Both the position numbers and the translations under genes were made by a program. Below, piece after piece: positions 34,567 to 43,068 of a DNA stretch of 64,000 nt. The notes beneath the pieces were generated by a model. That model saw only the letters and a list, made by a program, of their open reading frames with translations, did not search any database and was not told the origin of the DNA. Source of the stretch: Mycobacterium sp. 852002-51961_SCH5331710 (GTDB lineage: Bacteria > Actinomycetota > Actinomycetes > Mycobacteriales > Mycobacteriaceae); contig NZ_LZSQ01000131.1 of the NCBI RefSeq assembly GCF_001665535.1, forward strand, positions 1 to 64,000. Reading direction: 5' to 3'. Position 1 is the stretch's first letter. Each line of letters opens with the position of its first letter.

Positions 34567-35133
34567 TTACTTCACCGCGGCGCCGATGAGGTCGCGCGCG
34601 CGGTCGAGCATCGACGCGAAGGGGCCCAGCGCGAAGTTGGCTTTGGCCGACTCGACGCCGGCATGCGGATGCGTCGGCGCGATCGCCTCGGCGGCCTGCA
34701 CGGCGCCCGCCATCCGCTTGAGGTCGTCGCCGTCGAGGTTCTTCTGGAGGTGACTGAACTCCTCGCGCTCCTCGTGCTCGGCGTGCTCGACCACGTCGTC
34801 GCGGAACTTCGTGAGCTCGTCGATGAACTCCTTCGACCCGATGTCCATCTTCTCGAGCTTCGACAGAAATTCCTTGGCCTCGTGCTCCTCCTTGAGGCGC
34901 GCATCGACGATCGCCTCACCATCGGCGACCTCCTTGCGGGCGCGCGGATGGACCACCATTTCCTCGGCGGTCTCGTGCACGGCGAGCAGTTGACGCAGAT
35001 CGGCGAACGCCTTCTCACGGGCCTCCGTCTCTGAGGCGCTCAGCACTTCTTCGAACAAATCCTTGATCAGGTTGTGCTGATCGGTCAGGAACTTCACGAC
35101 GTCATCGGTGTTTTGGACGAATGTTTCAGCCAT
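34567..35133 (-). CDS. Hemerythrin HHE domain protein
   Basis: 188 aa from ATG 35133, which has GGGAG 8 nt upstream. Four-helix bundle with di-iron ligand residues in the expected order: H20 (LTDQHNLIKD), H53 with E57 (HETAEE), H84 (KEEHEAKE), and H117/H120 with E124 (EHAEHEEREEF). Such proteins bind O2, NO or peroxide at a di-iron centre; mycobacterial members have been linked to redox stress responses. Located between sepIVA and coaD. The real ligand is not known. Confidence 0.88.
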   Translation of the reverse strand: MAETFVQNTDDVVKFLTDQHNLIKDLFEEVLSASETEAREKAFADLRQLLAVHETAEEMVVHPRARKEVADGEAIVDARLKEEHEAKEFLSKLEKMDIGSKEFIDELTKFRDDVVEHAEHEEREEFSHLQKNLDGDDLKRMAGAVQAAEAIAPTHPHAGVESAKANFALGPFASMLDRARDLIGAAVK

Positions 35134-35217
35134 GGCAGAAACTCCCTGCATTTTCGGTAGTGGTGGGTGCGCGAATGGGCTGTGCGCTGCCCTCTGACTA
35201 CCCCTGCCGAAAGCGGG

Positions 35218-35697
35218 CTAACCCTGACGCAGCTTGGCCTGCACGCGCGTGTTGACCGCGGCGGGCAGCAGGTCGGAGACGTCGCCGCCCATCGACGCGA
35301 CCTCCTTGGCCAGCGACGAGGACACGAACGAATAGCGCGGTGTGGTGGCCACGAAGAAGGTGTCGACACCGGCGATGTGCTTGTTCATCTGCGCCATCTG
35401 CAGTTCGTATTCGAAGTCGGTCCCGGTGCGCAGGCCCTTGACGATCGCGGTCATACCGCGCTGCCTGACGAAATCCACCACCAGGCCCTGACCCGACTCG
35501 ACGCGCAGGTTCGGCAGGTGGGCGGCGGACTCCTCGATCATCGCAATGCGCTCTTCGAGGGTGAACATGCCCTTCTTGTTCGGGTTGACCAGAACCGCGA
35601 CGATCAGCTCGTCGAACTGCGCGGCGGCGCGCTCGAAGATGTCGACGTGCCCGAGCGTGACCGGGTCGAAGGATCCTGGGCATACCGCGCCGCTCAT
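35218..35697 (-). CDS. coaD: Phosphopantetheine adenylyltransferase
   Basis: 159 aa. Fourth step of coenzyme A synthesis: 4'-phosphopantetheine plus ATP gives dephospho-CoA. The nucleotidyl-transferase motif SFDPVTLGHVDI is at the N-terminus and the C-terminal SFVSSSLAKEVAS segment is conserved. ATG 35697 is chosen because the protein starts MSGAVCPGSFDP in the family; the open frame extends further upstream inside rsmD. It lies 11 bp after rsmD on the same strand. Confidence 0.97.
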   Translation of the reverse strand: MSGAVCPGSFDPVTLGHVDIFERAAAQFDELIVAVLVNPNKKGMFTLEERIAMIEESAAHLPNLRVESGQGLVVDFVRQRGMTAIVKGLRTGTDFEYELQMAQMNKHIAGVDTFFVATTPRYSFVSSSLAKEVASMGGDVSDLLPAAVNTRVQAKLRQG

Positions 35698-35708
35698 GAG
35701 CGATGACG

Positions 35709-36287
35709 CTAGCAGGGCCGCTCGGACGCTTCGGCAAGCTCCAGGCGGGTGTCGCCGTATGTGCGTGACGGCCACTCCCGCCAGCCCGGCGGCCACGACA
35801 ACGGGGGCCCGTTCGCCGCCCGTTCCACCACGACGACGGTTCCCGCTCCGGCCCAACCGCGTTCGGCGAGCAGCCTCAGCACCGACTCGACCTCTTCGGC
35901 GGCGACCTCGTACGGCGGATCCGCGAGCACCAGGTCGACCCGCCGCGGGGCGTCCGCGGCCAGCACCGCGGCCACCGCCCCGCGCCGCACGGTCGCCCCG
36001 GCGACACCGAGCGCCGCGACGTTGTCGGCGATGACGGCCGCGGCGCGCCGATCGGACTCGACGAACGTCGCCTGCACCGCACCGCGGGAGAGCGCCTCGA
36101 GCCCGAGTGCACCCGAGCCGGCGTAGAGGTCGAGCACCGCGGCCCCGCTCAGGTCGACGCGCGCGGCCAGCACGTTGAACAACGCTTCGCGCACCCGGTC
36201 GGTGGTGGGACGGGTTCCAGACCCGGATCGCTGTTGCGGCACGGTGATTCGTCGACCGCCCAGCGCGCCGGCGATGATGCGGGTCAG
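35709..36287 (-). CDS. rsmD: 16S rRNA (guanine-966-N2)-methyltransferase, apparent CTG start
   Basis: 192 aa if translation starts at CTG 36287. Motifs: LDLYAGSGALGLEALSRGA (SAM site) and LADPPYEV (NPPY-type catalytic motif). The conserved N-terminus TRIIAGALGGRRITVP lies upstream of the first canonical start (GTG 36242). In frame, no ATG, GTG or TTG precedes it near the pyc end, and the codon before ACC is CTG, overlapping the pyc stop as CTGA. The M. tuberculosis protein, from memory, begins MTRIIGG, so CTG initiation is the simplest reading. Starting at 36242 would lose 15 conserved residues. Confidence 0.85.
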   Translation of the reverse strand: MTRIIAGALGGRRITVPQQRSGSGTRPTTDRVREALFNVLAARVDLSGAAVLDLYAGSGALGLEALSRGAVQATFVESDRRAAAVIADNVAALGVAGATVRRGAVAAVLAADAPRRVDLVLADPPYEVAAEEVESVLRLLAERGWAGAGTVVVVERAANGPPLSWPPGWREWPSRTYGDTRLELAEASERPC

Positions 36288-39200
36288 CTGACCACCACCA
36301 GCAGATCGCCGCCTTCGACCTGTGCGGTCTCGGATACCGCGACCCGACTCACCTTGCCCGCCTTCGGCGCGGTGATGGCGGCCTCCATCTTCATGGCCTC
36401 GATCGTGGCCACCGTCTGGCCGGCCTCGACCTCGTCGTCGACGGCGACTCCGACGCTGACCACCCCGGCGAAGGGCGCGGCGATGTGGTCGGGATTGGCC
36501 TTGTCCGCCTTCTCGGCGGTGGGAATGTCGCTGGCGACGTTGCGGTCACGCACCAGAACGGGCCGCAACTGGCCGTTGAGGATGCACATCGCCGTGCGCA
36601 TGCCGCGCTCGTCGGGATCGGAGATGGCCTCGAGCCCGATCAGCAGTTCGACCCCGCGTTCCAGTTTGACCCGGTGCTCCTCGCCGCTGCGCAGCCCGTA
36701 GAAGAACTGGTTGGCCGACAGGCTCGACGTGTCGCCGTACTGTTCGCGATGGGCCTCGAGTTCCTTCGTCGGCCCGGGGAACAGCAGCCGGTTCAGCGCG
36801 GCCTGTCGCTTCGGTCCGGCCTGCGCGAGCAACGCTTCGTCCTCTTCGCTGAGTTCCTCCTGCGATTTGGCCGGGGCGCGGCCGGCCAGCGCCTTGGTGC
36901 GCAGCGGTTCGGGCCATCCGCCCGGCGGATCGCCGAGCTCGCCGCGCAGGAACCCGATCACCGAATCGGGAATGTCGAAACGCGCCGGGTCCGAGGCGAA
37001 TTCGTCGGCGCTGATGCCGGCACCGACAAGCGCGAGCGCGAGGTCGCCGACCACCTTCGACGACGGGGTGACCTTCACCAGCCGTCCCAGGACCCGGTCG
37101 GCGGCGGCGTAGTTGGCCTCGATCTCCTCGAAACGGTCACCGAACCCCAGCGCGATGGCCTGCTGGCGCAGGTTCGACAGCTGACCACCGGGGATCTCGT
37201 GGTGATACACCCGCCCCGTCGGCGCCGGAAGACCAGACTCGAACGGCGCGTACACCTTTCGCAGCGCCTCCCAGTACGGCTCGAGGTCGCAGACCGCCTG
37301 CAGCGAAAGCCCGGTGTCGTACTCGGTGTGCGCGGTCGCGGCGACGATCGAACTCAGCGCAGGCTGGCTGGTGGTGCCGGCCAGCGGCGCGGCCGCGCCG
37401 TCGACCGCGCTCGCACCCGTCTGCCAGGCCGCCAGGTACGTCGCCAACTGTCCACCCGGGGTGTCGTGGGTGTGCACGTGCACCGGCAGGTCGAAGCGGC
37501 TGCGCAGCGCGCCGATCAGGGTGTGCGCGGCCTGCGGGCGCAGCAGCCCGGCCATGTCCTTGATCGCCAGCACGTGAGCGCCGGCGTCGACGATCTGCTC
37601 GGCGAGCTTGAGGTAGTAGTCCAGCGTGTAGAGGTTCTCCCCCGGATCCGACAGGTCGCCGGTGTAACTCATCGCGACTTCGGCCACCGCCGTACCGGTT
37701 TCGCGCACGGCGTCGATCGCGGGGCGCATCGACTCAACGTTGTTGAGCGCATCGAAGATGCGGAAGATGTCGATGCCCGTCGCCGTCGCCTCGGCGACGA
37801 ACGCGTCGGTGACGATCTCCGGATACGGCGTGTACCCGACGGTGTTACGCCCACGCAGCAGCATCTGCAGGCAGATGTTGGGTACGGTCTCGCGCAGCGC
37901 GGCCAGCCGCTCCCACGGGTCTTCCTTCAGAAACCGAAGCGCCACATCGTAAGTCGCACCACCCCAGCATTCGAGCGAGAGCAGCTGCGGCGTCATGCGC
38001 GCGATGTAGGGCGCCACCATCAGCAGCCCGTTGGTCCGCACCCGGGTGGCCAGCAGCGACTGATGGGCATCGCGGAACGTCGTGTCGGTGACGCCCAACG
38101 GTTTCGAGTCGCGCAACCACCGGGCGAACCCCTCGGGGCCCAGCTCGGTCAGCCGCTGCTTGCTGCCGTCGGGCGCCGCGGCGTCGAGGTCGATGCCGGG
38201 CAGTTTGTCGTGCGGGTACACCGACGCGGTGCGCGGGCCGTGCGGCTGGTTGACCGTCACGTCGGCCAGGTAGTTGAGGATCTTGGTGCCGCGGTCGGCC
38301 GGTGTTCGGGCGGTCAGCAGATACGGGCGCTCGTCGATGAACGACGTGCTGATCCGCCCGGCGCGGAAGTCCGCATCGTTCACCACGGCCTGCAGGAACG
38401 GGATGTTCGTCGACACCCCGCGAATCCGGAACTCCGCCAACGCACGTCGCGCCCGCGCCACCGCGGCACCGAAGTCGCGGCCCCGGCAGGTCAGCTTCAC
38501 CAGCATCGAGTCGAAGTGCGCGCTGATTTCGGCGCCCAGATGCGTACCGCCGTCCAGCCGGATGCCCGCCCCGCCCGGCGTGCGGTACCCGGTGATGCGG
38601 CCGGTGTCGGGGCGGAACCCGTTGGCCGGATCCTCGGTGGTGATCCGGCACTGCATCGCGAAACCCCGCGGTGCGGGCAGCGCGTCCTGGCTCAGTTCGA
38701 GGCTCTCGAGGGTCTCGCCGTCGGCGATGCGCAACTGGCTCGACACCAGGTCGACGTCGGTGATCTCCTCGGTGACGGTGTGCTCGACCTGGATGCGCGG
38801 ATTGCACTCGATGAACACGTAGTGACCGCGCTCGTCGAGCAGGAACTCGACAGTGCCGGCGAACGTGTAATCGATCTCCTTGGCGAACGCCACCGCGTCG
38901 GCGCAGATCCGTTGCCGCAGTTCGTCGGACAGGTTCGGCGCCGGCGCCAGCTCGATGACCTTCTGGTGCCTGCGCTGCACGCTGCAGTCGCGCTCGAACA
39001 GGTGCATCACGTTGCCGTGGGTATCGGCGAGGATCTGCACCTCGATATGGCGGGGGTTGAGCACCGCCTGCTCGAGGTACAGCGTCGGATCGCCGAAAGC
39101 GGACTCCGCTTCGCGCGCCGCGGCGTCGATCGCGTCGGGTAGCGCGTCGATGTCGGTGACCCGTCGCATCCCCCGCCCGCCGCCGCCGGACACGGCCTTG

Positions 39201-39670
39201 ACGAACAACGGGAACTCCAGGTTCTCCGCGGCGGCCAACAGTTCCTCGGCCGACGCCGAAGGAGGCGACGAGTTCAGCACCGGAAGCCCCGCAGCGCGGG
39301 CCGCCTCGATCGCACGGGACTTGTTGCCCGTCAACTCGAGCACTTTCGCGCTGGGCCCCACGAACGTGATGCCGGCCTCCGCGCACGCCGCCGCCAACGC
39401 CGGATTTTCCGACAGGAAGCCGTATCCCGGGTACACCGCGTCCGCGCCGGCATGCCGGGCCACCCGGATGATTTCGTCGACCGACAGGTACGCCCGGACG
39501 GGATGACCGGTCTCGCCGATCTGGTAGGACTCGTCGGCCTTCAGCCGGTGCACGCTGTTGCGGTCCTCGTAGGGGTAGACCGCGACGGTGTCGATCCCCA
39601 TCTCGTACGCGGCGCGGAAGGCGCGGATCGCGATCTCGCCGCGATTGGCGACCAGGACCTTAGAAATCAC
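36284..39670 (-). CDS. pyc: Pyruvate carboxylase
   Basis: 1128 aa. ATP, bicarbonate and biotin-dependent conversion of pyruvate to oxaloacetate. Biotin carboxylase domain (about 1-450) with GGGGRGMR and ECNPRIQVEHTVTEEITD; carboxyltransferase domain (about 520-800) with TFRDAHQSLLATR and AIKDMAGLLRP; C-terminal biotinyl domain with EAMKME (Lys is biotinylated). GTG 39670 has AAGG about 7 nt upstream. Its stop overlaps the rsmD start. Confidence 0.98.
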   Translation of the reverse strand: MISKVLVANRGEIAIRAFRAAYEMGIDTVAVYPYEDRNSVHRLKADESYQIGETGHPVRAYLSVDEIIRVARHAGADAVYPGYGFLSENPALAAACAEAGITFVGPSAKVLELTGNKSRAIEAARAAGLPVLNSSPPSASAEELLAAAENLEFPLFVKAVSGGGGRGMRRVTDIDALPDAIDAAAREAESAFGDPTLYLEQAVLNPRHIEVQILADTHGNVMHLFERDCSVQRRHQKVIELAPAPNLSDELRQRICADAVAFAKEIDYTFAGTVEFLLDERGHYVFIECNPRIQVEHTVTEEITDVDLVSSQLRIADGETLESLELSQDALPAPRGFAMQCRITTEDPANGFRPDTGRITGYRTPGGAGIRLDGGTHLGAEISAHFDSMLVKLTCRGRDFGAAVARARRALAEFRIRGVSTNIPFLQAVVNDADFRAGRISTSFIDERPYLLTARTPADRGTKILNYLADVTVNQPHGPRTASVYPHDKLPGIDLDAAAPDGSKQRLTELGPEGFARWLRDSKPLGVTDTTFRDAHQSLLATRVRTNGLLMVAPYIARMTPQLLSLECWGGATYDVALRFLKEDPWERLAALRETVPNICLQMLLRGRNTVGYTPYPEIVTDAFVAEATATGIDIFRIFDALNNVESMRPAIDAVRETGTAVAEVAMSYTGDLSDPGENLYTLDYYLKLAEQIVDAGAHVLAIKDMAGLLRPQAAHTLIGALRSRFDLPVHVHTHDTPGGQLATYLAAWQTGASAVDGAAAPLAGTTSQPALSSIVAATAHTEYDTGLSLQAVCDLEPYWEALRKVYAPFESGLPAPTGRVYHHEIPGGQLSNLRQQAIALGFGDRFEEIEANYAAADRVLGRLVKVTPSSKVVGDLALALVGAGISADEFASDPARFDIPDSVIGFLRGELGDPPGGWPEPLRTKALAGRAPAKSQEELSEEDEALLAQAGPKRQAALNRLLFPGPTKELEAHREQYGDTSSLSANQFFYGLRSGEEHRVKLERGVELLIGLEAISDPDERGMRTAMCILNGQLRPVLVRDRNVASDIPTAEKADKANPDHIAAPFAGVVSVGVAVDDEVEAGQTVATIEAMKMEAAITAPKAGKVSRVAVSETAQVEGGDLLVVVS

Positions 39671-39695
39671 GGGCTACCTTAACTCTGCGGCCGGA

Positions 39696-40328
39696 TCAGA
39701 TGAGCGTGGACCAGTAGCTCCAGAAGCGCACGAGGATCAGCAGGATCAGGGCGGTGAACCACAGCGCGACAAGTGACCACCGCCAGGTGTGCAGCACCCG
39801 CGTCACGGCGTTGCCGTGCTGGGGCGCCAGCGCGATGACCGAGGCGACGACCAGCAGCGGGATCGTCACCGCCCACACGACCATGCAGTACGGGCACAGC
39901 GCACCGATGCGGTAGAGGCTCTGGAAGATCAGCCAGTGCACGAACGCGGCGCCCAGCAGCGTGCCGGTGGCCAGACCCGCCCAGTACCAGCGCGGCAGTT
40001 CCACCCGGGCGAGCGCCAGCACACCGGTCACCAGGACGATCGTGAACGAGACGATGCCGATCAGGGAGTTGGGGAAACCGAACGCCGACGCCTGCGGCGT
40101 GATCATCACCGAACCGCAGGACAGCACGGGGTTCAAACTGCACGACGGCACGTACTCCGGATCGATCAGCAGCTCGATCTTCTCGACCGTGAGCGCGATC
40201 GCGGCGGCCAGTCCCAGCACACCGGCGATGAGGATCCAGACCGCGCTCGGCCGACCCACCGACACCCCCGCCGGCGGCTCAGCCGCGGGATCGGTCGGCG
40301 AGACGGCGCCGGGCGCGGCGACCGTCAC
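39696..40328 (-). CDS. Vitamin K epoxide reductase family protein
   Basis: 210 aa with 4-5 membrane segments. The VKOR family reoxidises DsbA-like enzymes with quinones. C63 and C71 (CSLNPVLSCGS) form the loop pair, and CPYC (145-148) is the active-site motif. GTG 40328 overlaps the stop of the DsbA-like gene (GTGA). Together they form an exported disulfide-forming system, as with Rv2968c-Rv2969c. Confidence 0.94.
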   Translation of the reverse strand: MTVAAPGAVSPTDPAAEPPAGVSVGRPSAVWILIAGVLGLAAAIALTVEKIELLIDPEYVPSCSLNPVLSCGSVMITPQASAFGFPNSLIGIVSFTIVLVTGVLALARVELPRWYWAGLATGTLLGAAFVHWLIFQSLYRIGALCPYCMVVWAVTIPLLVVASVIALAPQHGNAVTRVLHTWRWSLVALWFTALILLILVRFWSYWSTLI

Positions 40329-41101
40329 GGCCTCGGCGGCGGGGTCGGGTCGGCGTTGGGCGGCGGTGCCCCGGCGTCCAATCCGGGCACATCGCCGACG
40401 ATCTTCTTGATCTCGGCGATCAGCGCGTCCGGCGTCGACGGCGAGTAGTCATTGCCGTTGATCCGGATGGTCGGCGTCGAGTTCACGCCGCTCGCCTTCG
40501 CCAGCCCCTTGACCATGTCGTTGAAGCGGCCGCCGTTGATGCAGTTCGGAACGTCACCCGTGACCCCCGCCTGCCGGGCGACCTCGATAAGCCGGGCGTT
40601 GTCGGGGAACGGGCCGACGCCCTCTTCGGGCTGCTGGGCGAAGAGCGCGGCGTGGAAGCGTCGGAAGGCGTCGGTGTCGGCCTCGGCCACGCAGTAGCCG
40701 GCGTTCGCCGCGCGGGTCGAATACCCCTGCCCCGCGCGGTCCAGGATCGAGACCATGTTGTAGTCGGCGGCCACCGCTCCGGTGTCGATCAGCTTGTTGA
40801 CCGTGGGGCCGAACTGCTTCTCGAAGTTGCCGCACGCCGGGCACAGGAAGTCCTCGTAGAGCGACAGCACCGCCTTGGGCTCGGATGTGCCTTCCTTGGT
40901 GATCAGGTTGCTCGACGCCACGCGCACGGCCCGGGTCTCGCCCTCACCGGGTTTGTCCTCTTTGGTCATCACGATGTACAGCACAAGCGCGACAGCGAAG
41001 ATGACGACGACGGACGTCAACCCGATCTGCACGGCGCGGTTGCGTCGGCGGTCGGCCGCCTTCAGGTCGTAGCGCGGGGTCTTCTTGGGTTTCGAGGCCA
41101 C
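40325..41101 (-). CDS. DsbA-like thiol-disulfide oxidoreductase
   Basis: 258 aa. A basic cytoplasmic N-terminus, a membrane anchor (about 26-46) and an extracytoplasmic thioredoxin fold with the catalytic motif C87-P-A-C90 and cis-Pro in NSTPTIRI. Two more Cys (in AGYCVAE and VPNCING) probably form a structural disulfide. Pairs with the downstream VKOR, which should keep it oxidised. The Pro-rich tail is low complexity. Confidence 0.94.
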   Translation of the reverse strand: MASKPKKTPRYDLKAADRRRNRAVQIGLTSVVVIFAVALVLYIVMTKEDKPGEGETRAVRVASSNLITKEGTSEPKAVLSLYEDFLCPACGNFEKQFGPTVNKLIDTGAVAADYNMVSILDRAGQGYSTRAANAGYCVAEADTDAFRRFHAALFAQQPEEGVGPFPDNARLIEVARQAGVTGDVPNCINGGRFNDMVKGLAKASGVNSTPTIRINGNDYSPSTPDALIAEIKKIVGDVPGLDAGAPPPNADPTPPPRP

Positions 41102-41136
41102 GCCGGTAAGAGTACCGGCGCGATTTCCCCGCCCGG

Positions 41137-42234
41137 TCAGCCGCGGGCGAGATGCGCCCGCAATGCGGAAATCACCTCGGCCATCGCGGTGGCGCTGTCG
41201 CCGCCGAACGGGAAGAAGTTCGCGAAGCCGTGGATCAACGAGCCGAACTCGCGGTGGTCGACGCGAACCCCGGCCGCCCGCAGGGCGTCGGCGTATTGCC
41301 TGCCTTCATCGCGCAGCGGGTCGAAACCGGCGGTGACGATCAGCGTCGGCGCCAAGCCCGACAGGTCGTCGGCGAGCAGCGGCGACACCCGCGGGTCGCC
41401 CGGATCGATCCCGCCGCGCAGGTATTTGGCCCGACACCAGCGCAGGTCGTTCCGGGTGAGGAAGAACCCGTCGTCGAACAGTGCCTGCGACCGGGTCTCG
41501 TCGCGGTAGTTGACCACCGGATACAGCAGGAACTGCAGGGCGGGTTGCGGTCCCTCGGCGCGGGCGCGGTGCGCGACGAGGGTCGCCTGGTTGCCGCCCG
41601 CACTATCGCCGCCGACGGCGACGCCCTCGGGGTCCGCGCCCAGTTCGGCAGCGTGCTCGCATGCCCAGCCGAACGCGGCGAATGCGTCGTCGTTACCGGC
41701 GGGCGCCGGATGTTCGGGCGCCAGCCGGTAGTCGACCGACAGCACGTGCATGCGGCCCTGGCGGCAGATCAGCCGGCACAGGTCGTCGTGCGTGTCGAGG
41801 TCGCCGAGGACTTGGCCGCCACCGTGGTAGAAGACCAGCAGCGGTGCTCCGTCGCCGTCGGCGGGGCGGTAGTGGCGCGCCGGGATGGGGCCGCCTGGAC
41901 CCGGAATCGAAAGGCTCGACACCGACGCGACCGGGATGTTCTGTTTGAAGGCCGCCGCCAGCATCCCCAGCAGCGCGCGCGCCTCGGCGTCGTCGGGACT
42001 CAGCGTCAGCCCACCGATGCCGACGGTCTTCTGGCCGGCGAGCATCAGCTGCATGGTCGTGTCGAGGGTGTTGCCGTCGATGACCACGGAACGACGGCCC
42101 AGCAGCAGTCGCTTCACGGCGTCCGGTATCCGCGGAAACGCACGCGACGTCACGCCGCCGGCCTTGACCATCGACACCTTCGCGCGCTTCGGCGGTACGA
42201 CCGGCTCCGCCTCGCCTGGCAGACTCGAAGTCAT
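41137..42234 (-). CDS. lipN: Alpha/beta hydrolase, lipase/esterase LipN-like
   Basis: 365 aa of the hormone-sensitive-lipase family. Oxyanion motif YHGGGQVLGD, nucleophile GGDSAGGN, the catalytic Asp probably in GFDPLRDEG and the catalytic His in SLIHGFANFF. ATG 42234 is preceded by GGGAG 5 nt away. The start overlaps the divergent aldo-keto reductase start (CATG), as expected for the Rv2970c-Rv2971 pair. Substrate unknown. Confidence 0.92.
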   Translation of the reverse strand: MTSSLPGEAEPVVPPKRAKVSMVKAGGVTSRAFPRIPDAVKRLLLGRRSVVIDGNTLDTTMQLMLAGQKTVGIGGLTLSPDDAEARALLGMLAAAFKQNIPVASVSSLSIPGPGGPIPARHYRPADGDGAPLLVFYHGGGQVLGDLDTHDDLCRLICRQGRMHVLSVDYRLAPEHPAPAGNDDAFAAFGWACEHAAELGADPEGVAVGGDSAGGNQATLVAHRARAEGPQPALQFLLYPVVNYRDETRSQALFDDGFFLTRNDLRWCRAKYLRGGIDPGDPRVSPLLADDLSGLAPTLIVTAGFDPLRDEGRQYADALRAAGVRVDHREFGSLIHGFANFFPFGGDSATAMAEVISALRAHLARG

Positions 42235-43063
42235 GGCATCTCCCTCGATCACTTTGAACGACGGTAATTCGATACCTCAGGTTGGGCTCGGTGTTTGGCA
42301 GACCCCGCCCGAGGACACCGAACGTGCGGTCGCGACCGCCCTCGAGGCCGGCTACCGGCACGTCGACACCGCCGCCGCGTACCAGAACGAACGCGAGGTG
42401 GGTCAGGCGCTCGAGAAGTCGGGCGTACCGCGCGATGAGGTCTTCATCACCACCAAGCTGTGGAACGCCGATCAGGGCTACGACACCACGCTCACCGCCT
42501 TCGACAAGAGCATGAAGCGGCTCGGGCTCGATTACCTTGACCTCTACCTCATCCACTGGCCGATGCCGGCCAAGGGCGCGTTCGTCGAGACGTTCAAGGC
42601 GTTCGCGCACCTGCGCGAGCAGGGTCGCATCCGGTCGATCGGGGTGAGCAACTTCGAGCCCGAACACCTGCGCGAACTCGTCGACGCGACAGGGATCGTG
42701 CCCACGGTCAACCAGATCGAACTTCACCCGCTGCTGCAGCAGGAGGAGCTGCGCGAAGTGCACGCTCAGATGGGCATCGCCACCGAGGCGTGGAGCCCGC
42801 TGGGCCAGGGATCACTGCTCAAGAACGACACCGTGGTCTCGGTCGCCGAGAAACACGGCAAGACGCCGGCCCAGGTGTTGATTAGGTGGCATATGCAGCT
42901 CGGCAATATAGTCATCCCGAAGTCGGTGACCCCCGAGAGAATCGTGAGCAATTTCGACGTGTTCGATTTCGAACTGAGCGAACAGGACATGGCATCCGTG
43001 TCCGAGCTCGGCGACGGCACTCGGTTGGGCCCCGATCCACGGACCTTCGAATTCACGGGATAG
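42233..43063 (+). CDS. Aldo-keto reductase (Rv2971-like)
   Basis: 276 aa NADPH-dependent oxidoreductase. Catalytic tetrad D-Y-K-H in DTAAAYQNE (Asp and Tyr), TTKLWN (Lys) and LIHWPMP (His); cofactor segment PKSVTPERI near the C-terminus. ATG 42233 begins MASPSITLNDGNSIPQ; the two ATG codons of this gene and lipN share two bases. No clear Shine-Dalgarno is present, so a leaderless transcript is possible. Confidence 0.94.
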   Translation: MASPSITLNDGNSIPQVGLGVWQTPPEDTERAVATALEAGYRHVDTAAAYQNEREVGQALEKSGVPRDEVFITTKLWNADQGYDTTLTAFDKSMKRLGLDYLDLYLIHWPMPAKGAFVETFKAFAHLREQGRIRSIGVSNFEPEHLRELVDATGIVPTVNQIELHPLLQQEELREVHAQMGIATEAWSPLGQGSLLKNDTVVSVAEKHGKTPAQVLIRWHMQLGNIVIPKSVTPERIVSNFDVFDFELSEQDMASVSELGDGTRLGPDPRTFEFTG

Positions 43064-43068
43064 GTGAA

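Noticed and set aside
36485..39142. Long (885 codon) plus-strand open frame over pyc
   Set aside because: Antisense shadow of pyc with no recognisable domain.
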